From assembly GCF_012985465.1 (NCBI RefSeq), contig NZ_JAAQWN010000001.1:744001-808000 (forward strand): DNA of 64,000 nt. Direction: 5' to 3'. Shown here piece by piece: positions 55,201 to 62,790 of the stretch. A program made the translations under genes and the position numbers. The notes beneath the pieces are model-generated. The model did not search any database, had not been told where the DNA came from, and saw only the letters and a list, made by a program, of their open reading frames with translations. Every line of letters begins with the position of its first letter. Positions within the stretch are counted from its first letter, which is position 1. Source of the stretch: Pseudomonas sp. WS 5079. GTDB lineage: Bacteria > Pseudomonadota > Gammaproteobacteria > Pseudomonadales > Pseudomonadaceae.

Positions 55201-55578
55201 CACCAATAAGAGTCGAACTTTGCGCCGCCAGAAGAAGCCATAGCGTTCTCGAAGATAAGCACCATTGGGAACGGCACTTTGCGCAACCTGAGCAACGTGA
55301 GATTTAGGACGGGCCGCTTGCGGCTGGAGGTTCTTTGCGTCCTGCTTGCGATACGCCGAACGCCCCAGCTCACGGCCCAGCAAGTGGTAACCCAGCAGAA
55401 ACAGCACCACTATCAACGTGGTTGCAGCGATCGCCAGCAGCCAAAAGGACTGGCGTTCGCTGCCAGGCTGAATACCCAACCAGTCCGGGTAGCGCCATAC
55501 CATCACCCCCAGCAGCGTGCCAGCCAACAACAGCATGCCAGCCAGCACCCAGAAGCCTACAATGCGTCGAAACTGCAT
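52207..55578 (-). CDS. tssM: T6SS membrane-complex protein TssM (IcmF)
   Basis: Inner-membrane protein of 1123 residues. Two N-terminal helices (FWVLAGMLLLAGTLLGVMVW; FWLLAIAATTLIVVLFLLGY), a cytoplasmic domain, a third helix near residues 360-382 (ITYALALGLAVLWGAGLLLSF) and a long periplasmic IcmF-related domain are visible. The usual nucleotide-binding site of the cytoplasmic domain is not intact: the equivalent stretch reads VVGEPEQIEAIAPGLS without a GKT/S. TssM with TssL and TssJ forms the trans-envelope channel. It starts 9 bp after the unknown membrane protein gene. Confidence 0.94.
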   Translation of the reverse strand: MQFRRIVGFWVLAGMLLLAGTLLGVMVWRYPDWLGIQPGSERQSFWLLAIAATTLIVVLFLLGYHLLGRELGRSAYRKQDAKNLQPQAARPKSHVAQVAQSAVPNGAYLRERYGFFWRRKVRLLLVVGEPEQIEAIAPGLSEQRWLEGQNTVLLWAGSIQGKPQDALLLQWRGLCRRRALNGVVWALSKDQCTDAAAMSAGARRLQTLARALRWQLPLHLWQIGDSAWSQEERDSQPVGCLLPSRVTPLVLENSLDSLLDPLRRAGLAQMHDAVTHDFLLRLSRDLQAEGIARWRQVLTPLMGAFSRGVPLRGLWFSLPVPPVESTLEHFWPVNTAWQGVLNDKAASGRRLGWSAHRITYALALGLAVLWGAGLLLSFVSNRAQIAQIHSSLTALQHSSPGDEQLQALNELVRELARLDDRVQGGAPWYQRFGLNQNQALLETLWPRYVEANNRLIRDPAAATLRQQLNALVRLAPDSPERAERARDAYAQLKAYLMMARPEKADASLLVTTLSDVEPTRTGISPGLWQSLAPNLWRFYGEHLAANPGWRIQADPRLVAQVRQVLLGQLGQRNAEASLYQQLLDDAANHYPGLGLHQLVGDTDSLALFSTDASVPGVFTRQAWEGQVRQAIDEIAEARREEIDWVLSDKPTDIDTRLSPDQLRERLTERYFQDYASAWLDLLNSLRWQQAGSLVEVIDQLTLMSDVRQSPLIALMNTVAYHGQAGTRTQALADSLMKSAQKLIGQDKAPLIDQLAHLPSSPLDATFGPLLALLGKGPEGKNSTDGLSLQAFLTRVTRVRLKLQQVSTAADPLEMTQALAQTVFQGKSIDLTDTQSYGSLMAASLGAEWGGAAQTLFVQPLEHAWQRVLQPSAAGINSQWQRSIVSHWDDAFASRYPFTATASDASLPMLGQMIRADSGRIEQFLQRQLSGVLRKEGSRWVADPRHSQGLRFNPQFLTAINQLSDLADVLYTDGGMGLSFELQGKPVRDVVQTTFILNGDKHQYFNQKESWQRFNWPGRSDYPGVSLSWTSLLAGERLFGDYPGTWGLIRLLEKAKVTPLDDGDSRYRMVLKAPDGLNLIWHLRTELDAGPLALLKLRGFKLPRQIFLSENAAETPYAQNGSFP

Positions 55579-55587
55579 TCGAGATCC

Positions 55588-56820
55588 CTATTTCGAAAGC
55601 GGCAGCACAGGCGTCATCGCTGTGCTCCAGAGCCCTGCATCAGTGCAGCCGCTCCCGCTGAAAATAAACTGCGGCCCAGCGCCGCCCTGCATGGTTTGTG
55701 TTGCAGCGGCAATGGCCAGCCACGGTGCGGCTTTGCCTGAGTAGCCCAGCGATATGTCCAAGTCGTGGATTCCTTGGTCACGCGTCACCGACATGGGCAC
55801 CTCACTCAGTACGGTGTTTATCGCCGCGTGACGTTGTGCCTCTATTCCTGCCCGCCAAACATGGCGCACCGATGTCGCATCCACCGGTCCCCAGTTCAAG
55901 GCTTGCGTCACGGCGTAGTGCAACGCTTCAGTCGATGGTTGCTGTTCAAGCTCCGGTCGATGCAGAACAGCCACAGGAGGCAAAGTCGTTTGCGTCAAAC
56001 GGTTGCCAAGCAGCAACCCCACTACCACCTCACCTGTTGCCTCGGGCTGCTTCGGTGCGAAGTGCACTGCAATCACCAGCAGCAGTGCCTGATCGTCGTT
56101 ACACTCATCGAGCCACTGGTCCAGCGCGGGCAAACCACACCCCTCCAAGACGACGAGCGTTTGACGGATACCCGACTTACGCAAAGCCTGTTGCCATACA
56201 CGGTCCCATGCGCGATCCAGCAAGCCGCTCTCGACCTCCAGCAACACTGCCAGCGGCGTTTCATCAGGCAACTGCTTCAATGACGGCGCCAGTTCGATAA
56301 ACAACTGCCCCAGCGTGCGCAGCAATGCAGGCTCGGGGTCTTCATTTACATCGCCAGCCAAACGGCTATGACGTAGCGTTACGCTATCCCGTCGGGCGGG
56401 TTGCGCCTTTAGGGCTTTGATACTCCCGAGCAACGCATCCATCTGTGCTGCAGGGCTTTCGTCCGGTTTGCGCAAGGCTGTATGCAGGCTTGCGCTCAAT
56501 ACCTCCAGTGAGCGCCGCCCTTGGCGAACTCTCTGCACCAAATCATGCTCACGGGCCTCATTCCAACCATCTGCCGCGTGTTGCTGGCCGAGATACAAGA
56601 GCACCCTTGCGGAACTCAGCACACACCAGCCCATAAACGGGATGCCCAAGGCCAATCCCCAGAACATAGGCGGCTGCTGGCTTACCGGTGCAGTACTGAA
56701 CAGCAGCGCCCCCCCTCCCCCCGACAACAGGAAGAGCACCAACAGACCAAGCCACCGCCACATACGAGGACGGGCCGGCCGAAGCGCCAGGGCCGGTACC
56801 TGGTCCATCCTGACTGGCAT
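55588..56820 (-). CDS. T6SS-linked membrane protein of unknown function
   Basis: Protein of 410 residues. Two membrane helices lie near the N-terminus (WRWLGLLVLFLLSGGGGALLF, about 21-41; FWGLALGIPFMGWCVLSSARVLLYLG, about 53-78); the rest is soluble. I do not recognise a domain; stretches such as GLLDRAWDRVWQQALRKSG and NDDQALLLVIAVHF give no catalytic signature. It is 2 bp after the PAAR gene and 9 bp before tssM, so it is likely part of this secretion system. It may assist loading or cell-envelope docking; function is open. Confidence 0.75.
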   Translation of the reverse strand: MPVRMDQVPALALRPARPRMWRWLGLLVLFLLSGGGGALLFSTAPVSQQPPMFWGLALGIPFMGWCVLSSARVLLYLGQQHAADGWNEAREHDLVQRVRQGRRSLEVLSASLHTALRKPDESPAAQMDALLGSIKALKAQPARRDSVTLRHSRLAGDVNEDPEPALLRTLGQLFIELAPSLKQLPDETPLAVLLEVESGLLDRAWDRVWQQALRKSGIRQTLVVLEGCGLPALDQWLDECNDDQALLLVIAVHFAPKQPEATGEVVVGLLLGNRLTQTTLPPVAVLHRPELEQQPSTEALHYAVTQALNWGPVDATSVRHVWRAGIEAQRHAAINTVLSEVPMSVTRDQGIHDLDISLGYSGKAAPWLAIAAATQTMQGGAGPQFIFSGSGCTDAGLWSTAMTPVLPLSK

Positions 56821-56822
56821 AG

Positions 56823-57086
56823 TTAGCTGGCACCTGCAACGGGCAGCGATGAAATCAACGTACAGCCACAGGCACAGGCGTGCCCTTCAAAGGCAATCGG
56901 GATGCCGTTGTCACGAAAGACCGGGTGGCCCTCGGAGATTTCAGTACGGCCATGGCCTGGGATCGGGCAGTCCACGGGGTCGCCTTCGCGGGCGACGCCG
57001 ATACCGCCGAATTTCATGGTGGTGGAGCCGGAGAGAACTTCACCTTCACCAGTTGTTTTGTCGCCTATGCGGATGATGCCTTTCAT
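56823..57086 (-). CDS. PAAR-domain spike-tip protein
   Basis: Protein of 87 residues that caps the VgrG spike. The PAAR repeats are clear: IIRIGDKTTGEGEVLSGS, GIGVAREGDPVDCPIPGHG and a C-terminal HACACGCTLISSLPVAG, with cysteines and histidines able to bind zinc. The ATG at 57084-57086 follows AGAGGTG. The frame is open a further 100 bp upstream, but the extension is unlike PAAR. No C-terminal effector extension is present, so cargo would be carried by VgrG or by separate effectors. Confidence 0.92.
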   Translation of the reverse strand: MKGIIRIGDKTTGEGEVLSGSTTMKFGGIGVAREGDPVDCPIPGHGRTEISEGHPVFRDNGIPIAFEGHACACGCTLISSLPVAGAS

Positions 57087-57231
57087 GCAATACACCTCTT
57101 TTAAAAGACCAATAAAATAAGTAAGTTGGAACGCAAACTTTAGACCCAACAAACCCACAAAGTTAAAAATCAAACTTCCACTTAGCACACCCTTCCCACG
57201 AATTTATACACCCGTACGCTTAAATACAAAA

Positions 57232-57759
57232 TCACTTAGTTACACACCCCAAAGCATCGTCGACATCACACTCCAAGTGGGAAATAACTTTCTCAAGATC
57301 GTCTACATATATTTTCCCACATGACACTTGCGCAGCCGAATTTTTAGATGTATCAAAAACCACTACTCCTGCACTTCTCGCACCACCTCCAACACCTTCA
57401 CCATCGTAGTTACTATAAAGACCATACACATAAGAGCCGATGTTAAATTTAATTAATTTGTAGTCAGCCTGATAGCGAACAAAGTGGTTCGACTTGAAAG
57501 CATCAAAAACAAAACCCTCCTCAGGAAAAGCAAGCTCTATATTTTTTTCTCGACCAAAGCGATACTGAACTCCAGACAACGCCCCATCAATATAGTTTGG
57601 ACAGAGTGCAAGGTCTCTTCCTCCGCCAACTTGACACTGAAATAACGCGGCCCCGCCATCACAAATTTTTTCCGGCATTGCCCATACTGGGCCAGTCCAG
57701 AGCATTGAATAAAAACAGAATAAGGCCTTAACAAATAAATCATAAGCCTTTAAGCACAT
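57232..57759 (-). CDS. Predicted periplasmic immunity protein for the T6SS muramidase effector
   Basis: Protein of 175 residues with a signal peptide ending near WTGPVWA (about residue 27). The mature part has several cysteines (EKICDGG, FQCQVGG, LALCPN, VSCGK, LECDV, LGCVTK) that could form disulfides. I recognise no family. It overlaps the end of the effector gene by 20 bp, the classic arrangement for a T6SS effector and its immunity partner, and a periplasmic protein would protect against a cell-wall enzyme. The gene is AT-richer than its neighbours, suggesting recent acquisition. A 145-bp gap without genes follows before PAAR. Confidence 0.6.
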   Translation of the reverse strand: MCLKAYDLFVKALFCFYSMLWTGPVWAMPEKICDGGAALFQCQVGGGRDLALCPNYIDGALSGVQYRFGREKNIELAFPEEGFVFDAFKSNHFVRYQADYKLIKFNIGSYVYGLYSNYDGEGVGGGARSAGVVVFDTSKNSAAQVSCGKIYVDDLEKVISHLECDVDDALGCVTK

Positions 57760-60379
57760 TATAGTTATCCCTCATCTTTCGATCATACCCTTTTTGAGCA
57801 GGGCCATTATATTTAAGAGCAAATCTTAACCAATCTTTTCTTACAATCGCCGAAGACAGTACTGCATCAAATTTTATAAAACTTACGAATGCCTTTAAGT
57901 GATTTTTCTCAGAACAATTAAGGTCTCGTACAAATTCTTCAACAGAGGAATATCCAGCGTTGGAAAAATATCTCCCCATAATTTGAAAACGCCCCCATGA
58001 CGCGGATTTCAAAGCCTCACTAGCACTCAATCGATAGGCCCTAACCATCTTCCCATATTGTGCTGAGTGGAGGCCATAACCACCACTAACAGGGGATGAT
58101 ATATCCGGATCCGAATGATCAAACCGACCACCTGTTAACTGATGAAAGTAGTGCCGCTCAAACAATATAGTTGCAACCTTATCGTCCTCCGCCTTCGTAA
58201 AATAACTTCCTAAAGAGCCTGTCTCTGTAATTGCGACAGCCTTTATTGCTTCGACTTCACAACCAAGCGTAGCCGCCGCCAAAACAAAATCACTTTCTTC
58301 AATCACCGAGCCGTCATACAACTCCAAGAACCTCAGTTCCGTTTTAATGCCATTTATAAAAATTTCCGGGTGCTTCTTTACGTTACTAAACCATCCCGCC
58401 AGCCCCACCGGATGAAAGTGATAGACCTTCCCATCCACCGGCAAACCAACCTTATCCGCCACTTCTCCCCACCAACTAAGCTGTTTGATCCGCTCCTTCT
58501 CCGCCAACCAGTTAATATGCGGAGTCGAGCCACCATGACCAAAAATCTCATCTAATCCATCCCACTTTTGCGGTTTGTAATACCACTCGCTCTCGCAACA
58601 GATAATTAACCGCGAGATCGACTGGGCGTGCGCAGGTATTCGAATTGCCGCTTGTATTTCCTCCGCGGTCATTTTCTTATTGCCATCACGATCAATGATG
58701 TGGCATAGCCGCTCCTTTATCGGCCCTGAGTCCCCCGCATCAGCTAACGCGCCATAGCGTTGGAGTTGCTGATCCGTGAAACGCTTAAGTGATCGAAGGA
58801 ACGCCGCCATAAAGGCAGGTGCAGAGGTATAGTCCGTGATGACAGCATAGTCTTGCCATTCCCATGGACTGACCCATGGAGTAACGCCCACTTCCTCGCG
58901 CACCCAGCCATTCAATAGCTTGTTGTCGGTATCGTTGAGAAGCTGATTAAGGCGATACCAGTTGTAAGCCTTGCGCCCTGCCATTGCAGGCACCGTGATT
59001 TTCTCTGCGGCAGGCAAACTATCAAGCAAGCTTTTGGGAACCAACAAATCGGTACCGCTTACCGCATCAGCCGTACTGAAGGTAGGTAGTTGTTTGGCAT
59101 TGAAATGGTCTTGATGGGCCACAACGGCAGTACCCTTGGCAAGCTTCAGCCAAGGCTTACTCGTAGTGGGCAAACTCAACGCCCACTTGCGGCAGTCTTC
59201 GATGAATTTTCCCACATCATCTTCACTGAACACCTCAAGGTGCAGCTTCTGTTCCGGCCTGTCAGCGGCATAGTCCTGGTACCATCCGATGTGGCCGATC
59301 ATCTCTCCAGCCTTGATGGGCAGCGGTTCACTTAGCACATGTACGCCGTCATACTGGGGGACACGCAGACTTTGTAGCGACTTGATATAGACGTATTGAG
59401 TGATGTGCTCCAACTTTCGAAATTTGCCCTCACCATTGACCTTGACTTGGGTTCCGGTCGGCAGCTTTTGGCCAATGGTTTTACTTTGAACCGTCGGATC
59501 GACATGAACGTTCAAATCACCCTTGAGGCGATACTCTCCCTCCCCAATAGATTCTAGGCGGTCGAAATCAACGTACCCAAGCAACGAGCCGTCTTCGTTC
59601 TGCAGATAACTTGGCCCCGTGGAGCTTTCCAGTTTGCGGAAATCACCTTCGCCGCTGACCGTTACCTGTGCCCCTTTCGGCAGAAGATCGAGTACTTTAC
59701 CTTGGTGCGCCCGATGACGAACATTCAGTCCGTACTGTTTGGGAGTCCCGGCACTTACATCTTTCGCGGTCTCCGGAACGAAACAAATTTTACTCTCCGG
59801 CCAAAAGGAAGGTCGGTCAATGGTTAAATCACTTTCGTAGGTCGCCCCGTCCTGCAAGTGCATGTACAAACTGTAGAAAAATAGACTGCGAGGAGGAGAC
59901 TCCGTCTCTCCCTCAATCGCAGGTGGCTCAAGTCGGTGACGGACGAGTACAAAGTTACGAGAGTAAGGCTTCATCAAATGCAGTTTATTGACGACATAAA
60001 CTGTTTTTGCTGAGTTCCGATCAATACAGTAGGCCACCACCTCACCGTCGGCGATACAGTGCACACTGGCTTTATCTAAACTGCTCAACGTACCGCTGTC
60101 AAAATGCACACCGCCATGCCAAAGACCGCCCACTCCCAGCGGGTATGAACCCGACGCTGCATTGGCCAGCTGCGTTAGTTGCTCTAGCGGATTGCTCTTT
60201 TCCTTGAACGGGTGGCTCCAATTTTTTATTGCCTCAGGTCGCAACTTGGCAGTCACTGGCCCCATATTTCGGAGCCGCTTTCCATCCGGCGTCAAATAGA
60301 GCGGCTCCTGCGAACCCTCCGATTTCGAATCACTGGGGCTAAATATATTGGCAAGCCGTTTGAAAACACCATCAACCAT
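57740..60379 (-). CDS. Composite T6SS effector: M23-like, SH3-like, EF-hand and N-acetylmuramidase (DUF3380)
   Basis: Protein of 879 residues with no signal peptide. An M23-peptidase-like part holds HGGVHFD (residues 88-94), LYMHLQD (His174) and KLHLEVF (His380); the first histidine of the usual HxH is a lysine, so activity is doubtful. Between these lie two similar segments (233-251 and 306-324, pattern LPxGxQVxVxGEGxFRKLE), probably SH3-like. An EF-hand loop DRDGNKKMTAEE is at 563-574. The C-terminus (about 700-879) matches N-acetylmuramidases of the DUF3380 type, with probable catalytic Glu719 in AVAITETG and later ERHYFHQLTGGRF and SASWGRFQIMG. It would cut peptidoglycan of rivals. AGGAGG lies 9 nt before the ATG at 60377-60379. 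Gene order is vgrG, effector, immunity, PAAR. Confidence 0.85.
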   Translation of the reverse strand: MVDGVFKRLANIFSPSDSKSEGSQEPLYLTPDGKRLRNMGPVTAKLRPEAIKNWSHPFKEKSNPLEQLTQLANAASGSYPLGVGGLWHGGVHFDSGTLSSLDKASVHCIADGEVVAYCIDRNSAKTVYVVNKLHLMKPYSRNFVLVRHRLEPPAIEGETESPPRSLFFYSLYMHLQDGATYESDLTIDRPSFWPESKICFVPETAKDVSAGTPKQYGLNVRHRAHQGKVLDLLPKGAQVTVSGEGDFRKLESSTGPSYLQNEDGSLLGYVDFDRLESIGEGEYRLKGDLNVHVDPTVQSKTIGQKLPTGTQVKVNGEGKFRKLEHITQYVYIKSLQSLRVPQYDGVHVLSEPLPIKAGEMIGHIGWYQDYAADRPEQKLHLEVFSEDDVGKFIEDCRKWALSLPTTSKPWLKLAKGTAVVAHQDHFNAKQLPTFSTADAVSGTDLLVPKSLLDSLPAAEKITVPAMAGRKAYNWYRLNQLLNDTDNKLLNGWVREEVGVTPWVSPWEWQDYAVITDYTSAPAFMAAFLRSLKRFTDQQLQRYGALADAGDSGPIKERLCHIIDRDGNKKMTAEEIQAAIRIPAHAQSISRLIICCESEWYYKPQKWDGLDEIFGHGGSTPHINWLAEKERIKQLSWWGEVADKVGLPVDGKVYHFHPVGLAGWFSNVKKHPEIFINGIKTELRFLELYDGSVIEESDFVLAAATLGCEVEAIKAVAITETGSLGSYFTKAEDDKVATILFERHYFHQLTGGRFDHSDPDISSPVSGGYGLHSAQYGKMVRAYRLSASEALKSASWGRFQIMGRYFSNAGYSSVEEFVRDLNCSEKNHLKAFVSFIKFDAVLSSAIVRKDWLRFALKYNGPAQKGYDRKMRDNYNVLKGL

Positions 60380-60409
60380 GGTGCGCTCCCTCCTGGTCAC
60401 GAAAAGAAG

Positions 60410-62788
60410 TCATCCCGAGAAAACCGTCGAACTCAAAGAGTCAGCGTCATACTCAGTCACCGGGGGAAGTTGTGGCATCTGCGCTACTTGTTTGGCAGCC
60501 CCCACCACGTACTCGTAGCTCGCCGACTTGACGATGTAATCCCCTTCGGTGCCCGACTCGATGCTGAACGGGTCCAAGGTGATGTAGCTGCCGCCGGCAT
60601 TGAGGGTGATTTTCTTCTTGGCCGTAATGCGGATCTCGTCCTCTGTGCTAGTGACCTCCAGCCCATAGCGTGCCATCAACTCCAGTTTGTCGTTCTGGGC
60701 CTGGATGCTCACCGCGCCCTGGTTGGCAATCAGCTTGATGCCCAGCTTGCGCACAAATACGCTTAGCCCCTTCCCCACGCCCATGCACAGGCGCCTGACC
60801 ACACTGATATCGGCCTGGCCGCCAGCGTTGAGCATCAGGTTGTGCTCAGCGGCCAGTTGCAGATGCTGGCCGCTGGTCAGCGCGATGCCCTGGGGGGCGC
60901 TGAGCAGCAGCACCGCCGATTTGAGCTGTTCCAGGTTTTGCTGCAGCAGATTCAGTTGTGCCTGCACATCCGCCGGATCGGCCTGGCTGGCCTCGGCGTC
61001 CACCGAGAGGGCCTGCAACTGCTCGCCGGCTTGCTGCAACCGGCCCACGGCAGCAGTCATCTCCAGCATCGGCCCCTGCGCGCGGCGCTGGGCGTCGGCA
61101 CTGATAAACAGGCCTTTGCCGCCACGGATCGCGGCATGCCCATCGGTGCGCAGTTCCGCGCCCTCCCCGCGAGGCTGGCGCTCGGCATCCACCAGATGGC
61201 CGAGGTTGAGCTGGCTCTTGCCGCTGTGTTCGGTGCTGAGTTTGAGGTGCTCCTGCCCGCGGGTGTCGTCCATGCGCAGCTTGTTGTTGGCCGGGGTGCG
61301 CAGCACGTTGCGCTTGTCGTTGCGCAGGGTAACGTGGTCCACGTGCTGGCTGTCGTGCAAAGCATGGGCGATGTAGGGGCGATCCGGGTCGCCTTGCTCG
61401 AAAGCGATGGCTACCTCGGTGCCGGCAATCAGCGGTAAATGCAGGCCATGGGTGTCGCCGGCGTAGGGCCGGGCCAGGCGTAGCCAGACGCTTTCCTCAC
61501 CAGCCTTCCAGCTGTCGCGATCGAACAGGAAGTTCACCCGGTAGCGCCCTTCCAGGTCGATATGGGCGTAGGGGTCGTTGGCCTGTGGGCTGGTGATGCG
61601 GGCCGGGACAGTGCCGGCGATTTGCGGTTTTTCCTTTAGTTCTGGACGAAAGCACACCGTTTCTGAATAGGGCATGGCCTGGAGGTTGGCCTCAAAGCTT
61701 TGGTCGCGGGCGGCCTTGGTGGTCAGGCCGATGATCACCGCACCCGGCGTGAAGGCCTGGGGCGCACCGCCGGAGACCTTGAGCACCTGGCCCGGCGCCA
61801 GGGTGGCGCTGCTGCTGATGCCGCTGAGTTGGGTCTGCCCGTTCAGGTAGCGTTCGTGGCGCAGACGCGCATAGAAGTAACCGCTTTCGCCTTCCAGGTC
61901 TTCGTCCTGGGACTGCGCATCGCCGAGTACGCGGTAGGGTTCGGCGTAGTGGTAGGCCTCGCCGTAGGTGGTGGTCGCGCCCCGGCTCTGGTCGATTTCA
62001 CCACTCAGGTGGGCGCCGGCATCGCGGTGGTGGTAAGCCCGGAAATGCACCTGCTGTTCGACCACTTCGTGGCTCGATTGCAGTTCCCACACCGCATCCT
62101 GGCCGCTGCTGCCCAGCCCGGATTGCGGCCGAAGGGGCAGTTCGATGTCGAATTGGTAGAGGCGTTGATCGTCGCAGAACTCGACCACATCGATGCCCAA
62201 ACGCTCGTCGCTGGTGAAGCGGTACCAGATGCCGACCTCGGCCAGCAGGCGGGCAATAAAGGCCAGGTCGCTTTCGCCGTATTGCATGACCTGTTCGCGC
62301 TTGGGGTAGTCGCGTTTCAGGCTGAACAGAAAGTCCTGACCTTCCAAGCCGTGGCGGTTACGCAAGATGCTTTCGACGATCTCCGGCACCGATTGGTGCT
62401 GGTAGACGCGAAACTGCCGGCCACGACCGAGCAGGGCCAGGCGCGGCTGCAGGGTGATCGCATAGGTGGCCTGGTCATTGGAGCCGGACTGGCGTTTGAA
62501 GCCGGTAACCACACCCTGCAGGGTGCGCAGCGGTTTGACCTCAGGAGCGCTGAACCCGGCGACCGGCAGCTTTTGCGGTGCGGCGTGCAGGCTGAAGCTG
62601 GCGTCCTGGCCGAGCATACTTTCCGCAGCCAGGTCACGCTCGGTGCTGGTGAATTCCACGCAATAGGTGAAGGGTTGGCTCAGGTGTTCTTGACCTTCAA
62701 AAGCCAGAACATCGAGCCTGGCCTCGACGTTGCGCACACTCAGGGTGTGCCGGCTGTGGTCGAAGAAGTTTTGCAATCCATTAAGCAT
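60410..62788 (-). CDS. vgrG: T6SS spike protein VgrG (TssI)
   Basis: Spike protein of 792 residues. The gp27-like part (LDVLAFEGQEHLSQPFTYCVEFTS; YPKREQVMQYGESDLAFIARLLAEVGIWYRF) is followed by the gp5 OB-fold and needle (RYRVNFLFDRD; VWLRLARPYAGDTHGLHLPLIAGTEVAIAFEQGDPDRP) and a DUF2345-type C-terminal stalk ending in a short tail. No extra catalytic domain is seen. The ATG at 62786-62788 follows GGAGG; a GTG six bases earlier overlaps the clpV stop and is rejected. The effector gene follows by 30 bp and is probably carried by this VgrG. Confidence 0.94.
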   Translation of the reverse strand: MLNGLQNFFDHSRHTLSVRNVEARLDVLAFEGQEHLSQPFTYCVEFTSTERDLAAESMLGQDASFSLHAAPQKLPVAGFSAPEVKPLRTLQGVVTGFKRQSGSNDQATYAITLQPRLALLGRGRQFRVYQHQSVPEIVESILRNRHGLEGQDFLFSLKRDYPKREQVMQYGESDLAFIARLLAEVGIWYRFTSDERLGIDVVEFCDDQRLYQFDIELPLRPQSGLGSSGQDAVWELQSSHEVVEQQVHFRAYHHRDAGAHLSGEIDQSRGATTTYGEAYHYAEPYRVLGDAQSQDEDLEGESGYFYARLRHERYLNGQTQLSGISSSATLAPGQVLKVSGGAPQAFTPGAVIIGLTTKAARDQSFEANLQAMPYSETVCFRPELKEKPQIAGTVPARITSPQANDPYAHIDLEGRYRVNFLFDRDSWKAGEESVWLRLARPYAGDTHGLHLPLIAGTEVAIAFEQGDPDRPYIAHALHDSQHVDHVTLRNDKRNVLRTPANNKLRMDDTRGQEHLKLSTEHSGKSQLNLGHLVDAERQPRGEGAELRTDGHAAIRGGKGLFISADAQRRAQGPMLEMTAAVGRLQQAGEQLQALSVDAEASQADPADVQAQLNLLQQNLEQLKSAVLLLSAPQGIALTSGQHLQLAAEHNLMLNAGGQADISVVRRLCMGVGKGLSVFVRKLGIKLIANQGAVSIQAQNDKLELMARYGLEVTSTEDEIRITAKKKITLNAGGSYITLDPFSIESGTEGDYIVKSASYEYVVGAAKQVAQMPQLPPVTEYDADSLSSTVFSG

Positions 62789-62790
62789 GC

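Noticed and set aside
57087..57231. A small gene between PAAR and the immunity gene
   Set aside because: The only open frame is an upstream extension of PAAR made of hydrophobic AT-rich codons without a ribosome site; PAAR itself starts at 57086 with a good one.
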